Shown one piece after another: positions 53,201 through 63,727 of a stretch of DNA of 64,000 bases. The stretch's first letter is position 1; the number at the start of each line of letters is the position of its first letter. Both the position numbers and the translations under genes were made by a program. Location: positions 9,742,874 to 9,806,873 of the forward strand of contig BROE01000012.1 of assembly GCA_036571765.1 (NCBI GenBank), given 5' to 3'. A model generated the notes under the pieces. It worked only from the letters and a program-made list of their open reading frames with translations. It did not search any database and was not told the origin of the DNA. The stretch comes from Plecoglossus altivelis (taxonomy: Eukaryota; Chordata; Actinopteri; Osmeriformes; Plecoglossidae).

Positions 53201-54640
53201 TCAGTAGCATTAGTATGCTATGGCAGTAGTAGTAGCATTCAAAGAAAAGCTCTTTCTCAAAATCCAGTTCACATCCGCTCTCTGTCTCTGCCCCACCTAG
53301 CCCAGTATTTTGCCAGTACCATGATGATCGTGGGCCTGTCCGTGGTGGTGACAGTGCTGGTTCTGCAGTTCCACCATCACGACCCCCATGGAGGCAAGAT
53401 GCCCAAATGGGTAGGTTACCACGGATACACAGTACCCATTACACAGCCCTGGTCTGAAAGTGTCCTGGGCGATGTGCTGTTGAACATTGGGCCAGTATTA
53501 ATGATAACATATACATCTTCCATCGTTCAGCATTTCAGACAGATGTATTTATGTTGACTATTAACTGTTTCCTATTATCAATTGTCTATGGTAGAAATTC
53601 ATACTTACTGTGCGATTTGTTTTAGAGGATAAAGAGTCAGTCACGCCTTTGTAGACAAGAAATTAAAGCAAGTCCCAGATGGAAAGCATGAAATAAGCCT
53701 GCGTCATTTTGGGTCACCTTGATGTCATCCTGGGGAGACTGCCTGTGCTCTCCTGTCAGTCACTACTTGAAGGGAACTCAAGATCTTTCCACATACACTT
53801 TCAACACTAACTACCAACAGACCCAATAGAGTCCCCATGTGTCACATTGTGTCAGTTGATATGCACTGATTGGTGTGTATTAGTGTGTCTGTGTGTGTGT
53901 GGGGGGGGGCTGATATACAGGGTAAGTCCTCATCTGACCTTCTGTCTAACACGCTTCGTCCTATTTGACCATTTCCCCCATGACCATCTCCCTATCTCCT
54001 ATCTCCCTCCATCATTTTTTCACCCTTCCTCTCATCTCCCCTCCCTCCCCCTCTGCAGGTACGCATCATCCTCCTCAACTGGTGCGCCTGGTTCCTGCGC
54101 ATGAAGAAGCCCGGCGAAGAGCGCAAGATGGCCGCCAGCGCCGCTGCCTACAAATACGGCCACGCCCCCCCTCACCACACCAGCGCCAACAGCATCCCGA
54201 TGGTTGCCATGCCCGGGCAGCCCTCCAGCCAGTCCACCAGCACTTCCACGACCAACGGCAACATGAATCTGTACTTCGGCTATCACAACGTGGGGGTGGA
54301 TAACCCCTGCTGTCCCTCGAGCAGTGATTCTGGCGTGGTGGTCTGCGGGAGCGGCAGCCAGACCGCCGGATCGCCCCTCCAGATGAGCTTGGATCCGGGC
54401 CGGACGTTGCTGGAGCAGGTCCCGGAGATCGGGCGGATCCTGGAGGAGGTGCAGTACATTGCACGGCGTTTCCGCGAGCAGGACGAGGGCGAGGCCATCT
54501 GCGGCGAGTGGAAGTTTGCGGCGGCGGTGGTGGACCGCCTCTGTCTGGTGGCGTTCTCCCTCTTCTCCATCATCTGCACCTTCACCATCCTCATGTCAGC
54601 ACCCAACTTCATAGAAGCCGTCTCGAAAGACTTTGCTTGA
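32518..54640 (+). CDS. chrna8: Nicotinic acetylcholine receptor subunit alpha-8 (alpha-7-like)
   Basis: Subunit of an alpha-7-type acetylcholine-gated cation channel. Exons: 32518-32587, 38005-38144, 42339-42383, 43979-44088, 48425-48504, 48599-48766, 50922-51116, 52560-52646, 53301-53410, 54059-54640 (stop TGA). Phases agree and give 528 residues. The ten-exon plan and the sizes 140, 45, 110, 80, 168, 195, 87 and 110 match the alpha-7 plan as I know it. Seen: signal peptide to about residue 24 (ATG has A at -3), Cys loop Cys155-Cys169, vicinal Cys217-Cys218 (YYDCC), M1 about 236-260, M2 after GEKISLG, M3 about 299-320, M4 near the C-terminus, which ends IEAVSKDFA. Alpha-8 is preferred over alpha-7 because of NRLERP, LLQIIDV, SSGSCQYIPPGILKSTC, VPAKRNELYY, VLVLQFHHHDP and NPCCP in the loop, all features of bird alpha-8. 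Mammals lack this gene. The exon 7 acceptor (TCCTGAG) is weak. Confidence 0.93.
33867..34472 (-). other. Antisense open frame over the 18-bp repeat (uncertain)
   Basis: The - strand is open from 34472 to a stop at 33867. It starts right after a CTCCTCCTGCAG acceptor-like site that is in phase with the repeat. It encodes 23 six-residue units of the type MSEVEN/VSEVEN (variants MSTAEN, MSEAEN, MSDVES), then about 60 non-repetitive residues beginning QRSPSIQSVD and ending EKFESQQ. I do not recognise the unique tail. The 18-bp period keeps other frames open too, including both alternatives on the + strand, so openness of the repeat is no evidence of coding. Only the unique tail and the acceptor-like site argue for an exon of an antisense or mobile-element gene. 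Confidence 0.2.
34053..34466. repeat. 18-bp minisatellite, 23 copies
   Basis: Direct repeats of the unit GTTCTCCACCTCGCTCAT. Common variants are CACG for CATG, GCCGTG for CACCTC and CACGTC for CACCTC. The variant GCCGTG units recur with similar neighbours, suggesting a higher-order duplication of several units. Confidence 0.97.
38156..38224. repeat. (GT)n microsatellite next to the chrna8 exon 2 donor
   Basis: GT dinucleotides with a few GTGA interruptions begin about 11 bases into the intron. Confidence 0.95.
38698..38791. repeat. Compound (ACGC/AC)n microsatellite
   Basis: ACGC tetranucleotides pass into AC dinucleotides, within chrna8 intron 2. Confidence 0.93.
39451..39493. repeat. (GT)n microsatellite
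   Basis: About 21 GT units in chrna8 intron 2. Confidence 0.95.
42384..43978 (+). other. chrna8 intron 3
   Basis: A 1.6 kb intron of mostly unique AT-rich sequence with a short CA run near 43249-43263, ending in a strong pyrimidine tract before the acceptor at 43971-43978. Nothing else is seen in it. Confidence 0.8.
44690..44880 (+). mobile_element. Diverged interspersed repeat, 3' part of a common fish element
   Basis: The phrases GGGAGTTTTTCCTTGTCTTC, TGTGAAGTCCTTTGTGACAT, GGGCTATACAACT and a terminal ATTTGATTTGATG appear in this order. That order resembles the 3' end of an abundant element family in fish genomes. Family assignment is from memory and not checked. No coding remnant is attached. 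Confidence 0.5.
48271..48323. repeat. (CT)n microsatellite before chrna8 exon 5
   Basis: About 26 CT units, roughly 100 bases upstream of the exon 5 acceptor (48421-48424), adding to its pyrimidine-rich context. Confidence 0.96.
48767..50921 (+). other. chrna8 intron 6
   Basis: A 2.2 kb intron with CA-rich degenerate stretches (49720-49880), a GAT trinucleotide run (50188-50231) and unique sequence. It ends in a poor acceptor: only weak pyrimidine content and TCCTGAG at the junction. Confidence 0.8.
50188..50231. repeat. (GAT)n trinucleotide repeat
   Basis: About 14 GAT units. It gives poly-Asp on the + strand and poly-His on the - strand, in short frames that are not genes. Confidence 0.96.
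51117..52559 (+). other. chrna8 intron 7
   Basis: A 1.4 kb intron that starts right after the start of M2. It carries the 21-bp minisatellite at about 51280-51440 and otherwise unique sequence, with a CT stretch at 52439-52458. No other coding sequence is supported. Confidence 0.8.
51280..51440. repeat. 21-bp minisatellite, about 7 copies
   Basis: Units of CATTTCCGGTACAAACACGC plus A repeat with outer copies more diverged (CCAGCACAAACACAC, CAGGACAATCACTC). Since 21 is a multiple of three, it leaves repetitive open frames on both strands. Confidence 0.92.
52647..54058 (+). other. chrna8 introns 8 and 9 around exon 53301-53410
   Basis: Intron 8 (52647-53300) and intron 9 (53411-54058) hold unique sequence, apart from a short GT/G run at about 53885-53910 and the pyrimidine tract before the exon 10 acceptor. 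Nothing else is seen. Confidence 0.8.
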
Positions 54641-56843
54641 GCAGAGAGACTCTGCTTGCCTGAGGGAGGGGCTGAGAGCAGACAAGCTACAATGCTACAA
54701 TGTTGGCTCGTTTAGACGTTCTCTGTAAAGTCAAATCCCATTCTGTTGTTTTGAAGTTGTTGTCAAGGTCCACTAAATGACAAGTGCTTTCAAAACCATA
54801 TGTCTATATTTTGATATTAGGTATGACGTGTCAAGTTTCACAGGGATTAGGGTCGTCTCTAGATGGCTGCTCAGTAAGAGCTCACTGCATACTTACGTAG
54901 CTCTTGAAGATAATTGAAACTCACCAATGCACTTTTCACACTCAAATTTTTGTGTCGTGAACACCCATTTTTAGCACTTCCAGAATCTTCCAGAAAGTTC
55001 AGTTCCAAGTCATTTCATTTGATTCATTTCCCTCTCCTTTTCCTTAATCATTTTCCTTCATAGGCTTATTGAAACAAACTCGATCTCTAACATTGTTTAC
55101 AATATGCACATTAAGTTTTACTGTTAACACTAAACAAAAATGTAACTTTGGAGCTTTTTATTTTTAAAGACGGCTTTAACCGTTCTAACCCTAACCCTAT
55201 ATATATATATCTATATATATATAAATTCTAGTTAAGTGCTCAGACCACACATCACCACTGCCCATTGTAGAGTAGGTTAATTGTAATTTCTTTGTGTGCT
55301 GTCTTTATACTTTCTCTTTTTTTCCTCTCTGTTGTCATTTTAGATAATTGGCTTTCTCAGTACATTAATCAAGTTGGCAACAAAAACTGAAGACTTAATG
55401 GACCCAGAATATTACCGTGTATTTCTTTCTCTCAGTAAAACGTCTTTCTTGGTATTATTATTCCATGAATAACAGTGAAAAAACGTAAGAGACTCAATTA
55501 ATAAGTGAAAACATGTTCTTGTGAGAACAGAAGGAGGAAAACAGGTGTCTGAGTCAAAGTCTTTCTAGCCTATCTGGGGGTTTAACGAGGGACACAAATG
55601 ATTTGCAGTACAAAATAGCTTTGTGCTGTTCTCTATAGTATTCTGCGTAGGCAAACATTCTTTTAATGAATTTTCCTGCTAAGCAAATGACATGAGACAA
55701 TGACAGATGCCTTAGATAACACTGTGTCCGACCTTGTCACTTGTACCGTGACATCACTCACTGCTCCTCGTTAGTATAAGCAGATGATGTCAAAGTTCTG
55801 TGACGCATGATGCTCTTGTTGTGTTCCCTGACCAACCGAGTGGAGTTAAGAGCTTTCATCAGCACCTTTGGTCCTGAGGAGGGGAACGTATACAATGATA
55901 AAGCAGCGCTGCCAACTCTCACGCTGTCTCCGCTGCGTGTGTCTCACGGCCAATGCAAGAAGGTTGGCAGCTCTGTTAAAGAGCATGACATGGGAAGTGT
56001 GAAAAAGACTGTCGGCCATCTTGAAAAATGTCACAGCTTTGGAATGAGAAGAAACGACAAATGTTTTGGTTCTGCAGTATAGTCAAATATGTAATTAGTG
56101 TATTACTTGCCTATTGAATAGCCCACCAAATGTACCTGTGTAACACCGTGAAACTGTAAGACCATATTTCTGTTAAGAAGCTGCCTTTCTAACCTTAAGT
56201 TCACCTTCCTGTAGAATTCTATGAACATGCTATTGCTTCTGTGAGTGGACATCTACCTATGTTATGGAGTGAACAATATCATTAACCATGAAGATATTTT
56301 GTACCATTCTTATGTTCCTTGTTCTTGTTCTCCTTTCCACCGTGATAGCTTTGTGGTGAGTGTTGATGTGGTGTTTCGACAAAACATGTCTGCCACAGCA
56401 CAAGCTGTAGGTGGACAAGACCCACTCTGTTTGTGCAGTAAAACAAGCTTCTGGGCCACAGCGCAGTGCTTTAAAAGATACTGGTCAATGAATGGGGTCT
56501 ATACTCCAGGGTTCTGTCTTCAGCAAGACACCAGATTCAGTCTCTAAGTGGAAATTAAAATGATTACATTCAATATATGTTTTGGTGTATGCAATGTACT
56601 TAAACTATTCATCCATTTGTTAAAATATGATTTGAAATTAAAGATTGAAGATGTGTAAATAACTGTTAACTTTGACTGTATTTTGTTTGGTGTTTTTATA
56701 TGATCCAAGTCACAATGTCCCCCACTGTGCTGTTAGGGCCCCTCCCTCCTGAAGTGTTGTTCAATTAGTTAAGCACATTTTATTTGACTTTATACTGTGA
56801 TTACTGCTTCTCTATTCAATGGTATCTCCATTCTTTTAGAAAC

Positions 56844-56882
56844 AATAAATGACCACTGTACTATATTGCGATTTTAAATAAA
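56844..56882 (+). terminator. chrna8: Candidate chrna8 poly(A) signals
   Basis: Two AATAAA hexamers (56844-56849 and 56877-56882) lie 33 bases apart, about 2.2 kb after the stop codon, at the end of a long AT-rich stretch. The hexamers are seen; their use is inferred. Confidence 0.4.
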
Positions 56883-57480
56883 GAGAAAACAAACTAATCC
56901 AAGTTGTTTGTTGGAGATCTGAAGTGTCTTGCTAAAGTAAGACTTCTTTAGAGTTAGAACTGGCAGAAAGTGTTCACAATTTAACTTGAAATTACCTTCT
57001 GTTTCATGTTTTGTGTCACTTGAAACCACCAAGGGGCAGCCTTAAGCCATCCTTTTAAACACTACAACTACCAAGATGCAACAAGCTTCGTCTATAACAA
57101 TTCATGCAATCGTTGCAGCACCTTCAATTTCAGAGGATGAGCTGGAAAGGTAAAACTCCATGACCCATGGCAGTGACACTCAGTCACTCTACTCTGATCA
57201 AACAGCCCCTTGCCACTTTCCCTTTCCATTACGATGGCGACTCAGATAGAGAACTTCAAGATAGAGAGCATTTTGAAATCCAGCTTAGCATGTCAGCAAA
57301 ACTTCTGCATTGGCCAAACAGATGACGGATTTGTAAGGGGTTAGAGATTAGCAAGGTGCTGAGTCTTTAATAGCAAGCTGGAACAATGTCACCTGTATTT
57401 ACTGTCCGTTTTGAGCTCTCTCTCTCTGTCTCTCTTCCGCTGTCTGCTCTCTTCTCTCTCTCTCTCTCTTCTCTCACACA

Positions 57481-57482
57481 CG

Positions 57483-57514
<32 letters not shown>
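57481..57514. repeat. (CA)n microsatellite
   Basis: CA units directly after a CT-rich stretch (57415-57475), forming a compound repeat. Confidence 0.93.
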
Positions 57515-57519
<5 letters not shown>

Positions 57520-57949
57520 GTTGCTGGTCTGAATCCGCTTGTATCGCACATCACAATTTGCACCGTGCTGGGTTCAAGTAAGGTGTTCGTGGCATTTATG
57601 TTTGCTGAGAGCCATCCCTGTACCTCCATCTCACCTCTGATGAGTAGGTCTACGTCTGAGAAGCAAACCCATTTCTGAAGCTCGGTTGGTGTCATGGACC
57701 TCAGGATTGAACAAACCGTTGAATGAATGTACAGCTTAGTGGGTACGTATCCGACCAAGGCTCCTGTCCGTAAAGCCTCTCAAACGGACAGCCAAAGGTT
57801 TGACAATCCAATCAATGAACAGCTTTCCAGTAGATTGATGTGTGTAAACCCCACTCTGTAAGAGCCTCAAGCTCTTCATCCCAGAATAGCCTGTGTGAAT
57901 GGCTGCCCTCTGTGACTCTCTTTCTGTTCAGCTGGGAGGGGTCCTTCTC

Positions 57950-58157
57950 TCATCATGTGGCTGCACCCCCACGTCACTGGAACGTGTGTGTGTGGCCCCC
58001 TCATCATGTGGCTGCACCCCCAACACTGGAACGTGTGTGTGTGGCCCCCTCATCATGTGGCTGCACCCCCACGTCACTGGAACATGTGTGTGTGGCCCCC
58101 TCATCATGTGGCTGCACCCCCACGTCACTGGAACATGTGTTTGTGGCCCCCTCATCA
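57950..58157. repeat. 51-bp minisatellite, 4 copies
   Basis: Units begin TCATCATGTGGCTGCACCCC and end GTGTGGCCCCC. The second copy lacks a few bases (CCCCAACACTGG instead of CCCCACGTCACTGG). Array-spanning frames on both strands are repeat artefacts. Confidence 0.94.
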
Positions 58158-58691
58158 TGAGCACATGTGACAGAAACGGATTGTGCGCGTGTGTGCGTTT
58201 GCGTGCGTGTTCTCTCTGTGTAAGTGGCGTCTGTTCAGAGAGGCTTGCTGGATGTGCTCCCTCTGATTGATGTAAGTGACAGAGTGACCAATGATGAGTG
58301 GAGCTCCGGCGGAAACGCTTCCAAGTGGGAGGATCACTGACCCTGGTTCCCTTCACATGTTTATATTCCCCACACCTTCATCCTTCCCTTCCTCCCTCTC
58401 TGCCTGTGTCTGCTTCTTTACCAAGTCACAAGGGACTGCGAGACCCTGTAACACAGCAGATGTCGGTTTAGTTGCTCTTCTCTGAAGATGTTTACACTGT
58501 GGAGGAGTGAAGCACATTAGTCTGTGCTGTTCACCTCAGACAGACGGGACTTTTAAAGCAGCGTTGGGAAATGCTGAAAGATAACCTGCTTGTTTGTTGC
58601 GAAGGCAGCTGACTGTTTATGGTCTGGCGGCTTGGTTTCTGCAAACTCATTCAGTACCAGATTGTAACGTACGTTCCCCTCAAACATATCA

Positions 58692-58762
58692 TTTATTATG
58701 TATACAGTACTGTACCTGCAACAGTCACACAAGCGAAGGGATCATATACTACTGCATTTATT
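58692..58762 (-). terminator. Candidate poly(A) signals of the dynein gene
   Basis: AATAAA on the - strand at 58757-58762 and 58692-58697, about 230 and 295 bases after the stop codon at 58992-58994. Position fits a short 3' UTR. Confidence 0.45.
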
Positions 58763-58929
58763 AAGGCAAGTTGGAAAAACACAAACACAAAATCCCATTA
58801 GTGAGCTCCGTATAAATAACCTGTAAAGAGTATGTTAGTGGCAAGAGAGTGCATCGTATATCACTGCTGTGTAGTCTGGGGGACTGTGGAGGGACACAGA
58901 CAACACAGTCTCTGTTTACAATGCTCTGC

Positions 58930-58933
<4 letters not shown>

Positions 58934-58964
<31 letters not shown>
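58934..58964. repeat. (GT)n microsatellite in the dynein 3' UTR
   Basis: About 15 GT units, 28 bases beyond the stop codon on the - strand, so a CA repeat in the transcript if the 3' UTR runs to the AATAAA. Confidence 0.93.
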
Positions 58965-58969
<5 letters not shown>

Positions 58970-58991
58970 GCGTGTTTGCCGTGGAGACAGG

Positions 58992-60302
58992 TCACTCATT
59001 GAGCTGGCACAGCAGGGCTGAGGCCTTAGAGATCCAGTAGTCGCTCGGCCGATTGGACGGCAGCATCACGGTCACTACGAAGTTGGTGGAGTGACCTGCA
59101 GGAAGAGAGAAGATTCACTGGCCTCAGGTGTGTTGGAGCAGGACAGGAGGTGCTGAGGACCAGGGTTGAAGACCACTACACTAGGGTACTACCTAGTGCA
59201 TACTAAGCAGTGTGTATGCTACCTGTAGTGGACAGAGTGCCAGCCCTGGCTGAGGTCTTGTACAGAGGAGCGTGGTAGAGGTCGGGTTCGGGCACGTAGT
59301 TCTGCTGCGGTTCAAAGTGAAACACAGGCAGCATGGCGTTCATCACCCGCGGCAGGGCGTCCTCGATGATCATGTTGACGTCGTCCCAGCGGCTGGCGTC
59401 CATGAACATGCCGTGCACCAGCACGCCGTCCTTCGGCACGGGTAGCTATGGAGATAGAAGGACAGAGAGTGGCGGGGTAGCGGTTGTCAGTACGATGGAG
59501 GAATGGAAACTTGGAAATGGTGATCTGTTACTGGGAGTGTTTGGTACCTCGGCGTCCATGTCGAGCTCGGCCCCCGGTGCGAGGGTCTTCATGGCCTCGC
59601 TGACGGCGTTCTGGTCCCGGTAGACGGGCACCGGGTTGAAGCGGAAGTTGAGCTCATCGATGGGGAGGTTGTAGCTCCTGGCGTGGTTCTGCAGCGCCCC
59701 TACAGGCCGGGAGGTGGAAGAGCACCAACTTATTTATCCAGTGGTCTAAAACACTCACTGTCCATACCAAGTAATTGCTTAATGTATTTTGTGGGACAAA
59801 CTGTGAACTCTACAGAAATCCTACAGACACAATACATAAGGCAAAATTCCCAACAGAATGTGCCATTCAGGATCCTTGATTTGAATCAGACAAGTGTATC
59901 CAGCTCTATCATTTAGAGAGAGTACCTGTCAGAAATCCTTGAGGAAAGAAGAGTCCAGAGATCCAAAAGGATCTGGGCTGACCCTGTATGATCCAGCTCT
60001 GCAGAGAGACATGGTGACGCTGATCAACTGAGGTAACATACGTGTACATGCTTATTTTTCCTAATATTTAATCCCACAGCAGCTATAAATGAAGAAATTG
60101 AAATATAAGGGCCGTAAACAGTGAGATTTACATCTGACTACATTTAACATTCTGACACATTGGTCTCTAATCACATTAGTACAATACAAACCATTTAAGC
60201 GTGGGTGTGAGAAATTTGGGGAATTGTATAACAAGCTCAGACCAGTGGCATGGAACAGCACTTTCAGTCTGGGTCAACAGAGCGAGTGCACAGAGAGGAA
60301 GA

Positions 60303-60363
<61 letters not shown>

Positions 60364-61375
60364 TAGAGAGTATTTGAAATGGAGATTAAGAGGAGAAGGA
60401 AGAGAGAGTGCGAGGAGAGAAGAGAGAGATTGAGGGATGTGTGGGTAATATCTAGAAGGAGGGAGCAGCTGGCTGCATTTGTCCCTTCTTTATTGTTGAT
60501 CCTTTAACATGAGTCTTATCACACCATCCAATCACTACCCTCCATCATGATTATGTGTGTGTGTGTGAGGGGTGGGCGAGGGTGCCCGAGGCTACATCTG
60601 AACACACCATGCGTTAAATGCTTCTTCACATCAGAGCTAATGATTTAGCCCTCCACACTCACTTCAAACCTAGTGTTAGTGTGGTTTTAAACTGGCCTAC
60701 ACATCACCCAGCCTTTGCGTTGTAATATTATGATGTGCTTTCTGCCTGATGGATATTGAAATGTGTATGAAATCATGTGTGTTCGCAGCAGTGTGTGTGT
60801 GTGTGTGTTACCTGTATGAAGGAGGTCCGGAGAGCCAGGTCTCTCACCCAGGAGCCCAGGGGTTTCAGGGAGGGGTAGGCGGAGCTAGCCCAGTGGTTAG
60901 GCACCTGGTTGTTGAGGAAGCTGTTGTAGATTCTCTCCATCTCCTCTGACATCACCACCAAACCTGCTATGGCTTTCTGGAGCGTGGACAGAGACACCTG
61001 AGAGAGAGAGAGGCATAGAGTGAGGGACAGACAGAGGGGGAATGGACAGAAGAAGGCATAGAGTGAGGGACAGACAGAGGGGGAATGGAAGTAAAGATGT
61101 GAGAAGGGGAGGTGACAAGTGAGAAGGGGAGCTGTCAGATTTGTATGATTAGATAAGTGTATGAGGAGGATTTGGTATAGACTATTGGGTAAGGTGGTTC
61201 AGCATACATCCTGGCTCAGCATTGAGACCATCTCTAAACAGTTGACTCACCCTGAGCACCCGCAGCAGGTTGTTGAAGCGGTCTACTTCCTGGCCCAGGA
61301 CCGTGGTGAGGGAATCCAGGCGCCCATTGGCATCCCGGACAAATAGGACCTCTGTAGCCTCCTCCATATCCAGGC

Positions 61376-61414
<39 letters not shown>

Positions 61415-62441
61415 ACACACACACATGTTTTGGTGAGGTGTTTTGGTGTGTGGTGCCTCTATGTGCTTCTGAATGGTGTGTGTGTGTCTTTTGTCACCTG
61501 GTATCTTGGCCAGTATGGAGTCTGCCAGCTCATGGACAATCTCATCATTACTTTTGGCTCCGCCCCTGGCGCAAGAGCGAGGCTGCACCTCCAGGATGGT
61601 GTTGATCAGAGTCATGGTCTCTTGGCGCTGAACACACACACACACAATATCTTTTTTTCATGACCATAACATATGTCTGCTCTCAGTATCAGTGACCGCA
61701 ACAGCACCAGACTACCCCAGCACCAGACTACCCCAACACCAGACTACCCCAGCACCAAACTACCCCAACACCAGACTACCCCAACACCAGACTACCCCAA
61801 CACCAGACTACCCTAGCACCAGACTACCCCAGCACCAGACTACCCCAGCACAAAACCCAGAGTTAGCCAGGACTGACCTGGAAGGCCAGGTTGGCATTCT
61901 CATGCATGCCGAATATCTCTGGGTCGTCAATGATGGGCAGGCTCTCGATGAACTGTCTGTAGTCACTCAGGCTGTCTGCCTCAGGAGCATAGTAGATACC
62001 TGGGACACACACACATGTGTTGGTCAGAAAATGTACCTGTGGAACAACTCACACACACACGTCAGCGTATCAGATCAAAGGCATACCTACTGAACACAGT
62101 GTACTGCCCACACACACACACACCTGATTTAGAGTAGGTGTAGCCCTCCTCCAGGGTATTGGGGGAGAAGAAGCCTTTGAGGATGGTGCGGAGACAGCGC
62201 TGGTCCCAGGCGTCCGTCACCCTGCCCCCATACGTGATCTCACCTGGGGGGAGGGGAGGGAAAAGGGGAGTGGGGAGGGAAGAGGGGAGGGTGGACGGGA
62301 CGGTGGGAGGGATTAGACATGGAATGGATTATTAACTTCGTCTGACATAGAGAGAAAGAGAGAGACAGGCATGGTTCTCACTTCAAGAGAGATGTTCAAA
62401 CCTGGGCGAACCTTTTCAGACCTCCCTACCATTGTGAGATC

Positions 62442-62487
<46 letters not shown>

Positions 62488-63727
62488 CGAGAGAGAGAGG
62501 GAGAGACAAACAGAGAGAGAGAGAGAGACAAGGAGGGTCGGAAAGCGTGCTAGAGAGTGAGAGAGAGAGTGAGAGAAAGAGAGAGACAGAAAGAGAGTGA
62601 GAGAGAGAGAAAGAGAGAGAGAGAAAGAAAGAGAGTGAGAGAGAGAGACACAAAGAGAGAGTGAGAGAAAGAGAAAGAGAGAGAGAGAGAAAGAAAGAGA
62701 TCCCACATAAAGTGAAACAATATCACGCTTGGTTTGAGTCCAAATTGAGCTCTTCAAAAAGCCTCTTCCAACATTAATACAGACGGAAAATTAGGAATTA
62801 AACTAACATCCTTGCGCGTGATAAACAACAGCAGACTATCAATTTGCCCTGGGAGTGTGTGTTTTAAAGGAATGAAATTAAAATGCGGAGTCATTTGAAG
62901 GAGTAATTGAAAAAGGGTGAAAGGTGCAGATGAAGTGCTGACGTTTCCTTTCAAAAGAAGTAGGATGACTGATTCTGTATGTAGAAGACGTCACCTTTGG
63001 TGGAATTAAGTTTGAATCATTTTTTGGTGAGGAATGTTGTGTGCAGCAGGAATCTCAATCTCCTCTCCAGTTCCTCGACTCTCACACATACGCAGACACA
63101 CACACGAGAGGATACACATAGAGGCACACACACATGCCAAAGCAATACCTATATTTTAGTATATACTCACTAACACATACACGAGCAAAGTTCCACCCTG
63201 CAGTAAAACCTTACACACACACACACACACACCACACACACACACACACATCCCAACCCCCCGTACCAGTGATGTAGATGAGAGCATCCCATGGGATACT
63301 GCCTGTCTGGCAGTACAGGTTAAGGTTGAGCAGGCCACATTCTCTATCGCTGTCGGTGAAATCATAGCGAATGTTCCAGCCCAGTGGGCCAAACTTCTTT
63401 CTCTCCTGTAGCACACGCACACACACAGACAGAATGTGTTATATTCCATGTGTGTACATGTGTGTACATCTGAACAGTGCCAGGTGTACGTGTGCGTGCA
63501 GGACAGTCTGGGTGTCCCTGGGTGTTCGTGTGTTCTGACGGACGCCATGTGGCGCCGCTGTGTGAGCTCGGGGGAGGGACCTGGATGATAGCGTGGAAGA
63601 AGCAAACTCCAAAGATGATCTTCCTCCACCTGCGGCCCAGGATGTGCTCCTGGAAGAAGCTGCCGGTGATCTCTGTGAAGGCCCGCCTTACGTTGGCACG
63701 GAGCCCTTTAGGAGGCTCGTTGGTCAC
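58992..63727 (-). CDS. dnah6: Dynein axonemal heavy chain, C-terminal part (5' partial)
   Basis: Motor subunit of an inner dynein arm of cilia and flagella; this part is the C-terminal region after the AAA ring. Exons in transcript order: 63727-63581, 63405-63267, 62243-62124, 61999-61878, 61627-61498, 61378-61251, 60997-60812, 59998-59926, 59699-59548, 59445-59223, 59095-58992 (stop TGA). All have GT/AG junctions and agreeing phases, giving 507 residues; the rest lies beyond 64000. Motifs seen in order: [136 protein letters not shown] and the end ALLCQLNE. The [11 protein letters not shown] and EPQQNY wording and the C-terminus fit DNAH6 better than DNAH1, 3, 7 or 12, whose ends I recall as different. 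Family is certain; the paralogue is a good but unchecked call. Confidence 0.9.
60305..60359. repeat. (GA)n microsatellite
   Basis: About 25 GA units with an AT interruption, in the dynein intron between exons ending 60812 and starting 59998. Confidence 0.95.
61381..61425. repeat. (CA)n microsatellite abutting a dynein splice acceptor
   Basis: The CA run begins two bases beyond the exon edge (61378). On the - strand the acceptor is therefore a GT run followed directly by AG, with no normal pyrimidine tract. Confidence 0.93.
61700..61855. repeat. 16-bp minisatellite in a dynein intron
   Basis: Units of CACCAGACTACCCCAG and variants with CCCCAA or ACCAAAC, about nine to ten copies. The array fills most of the 250-bp intron between exons 61878-61999 and 61498-61627. 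Confidence 0.94.
62244..63266 (-). other. Dynein intron with GA-rich block
   Basis: The largest dynein intron in view (about 1 kb). It holds a GA/GAAA-rich block (about 62445-62700), unique sequence and CA runs (about 63206-63250). No other exon is supported. Confidence 0.8.

Larger units (their letters stand above)
54641..58991. other. Convergent spacer between chrna8 and the dynein gene
   Basis: The AT-rich stretch to about 56890 is probably chrna8 3' UTR, with AATAAA signals at 56844-56849 and 56877-56882. After that come CT/CA runs (57415-57514), a 51-bp minisatellite (57950-58157) and the dynein 3' side, with minus-strand AATAAA at 58757-58762 and 58692-58697. A GT microsatellite is at 58934-58964. 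No further gene is supported. Confidence 0.6.

Noticed and set aside
32518..54640. Calling the third gene chrna7
   Set aside because: The exon plan is alpha-7-like, but the diagnostic stretches (IPPGILKSTC, VPAKRNELYY, VLVLQFHHHDP, NPCCP) follow alpha-8.
55190..55222. Telomere-like CCCTAACCCTA next to a TA repeat
   Set aside because: Only about two telomere-type units; too short to be an interstitial telomeric repeat.
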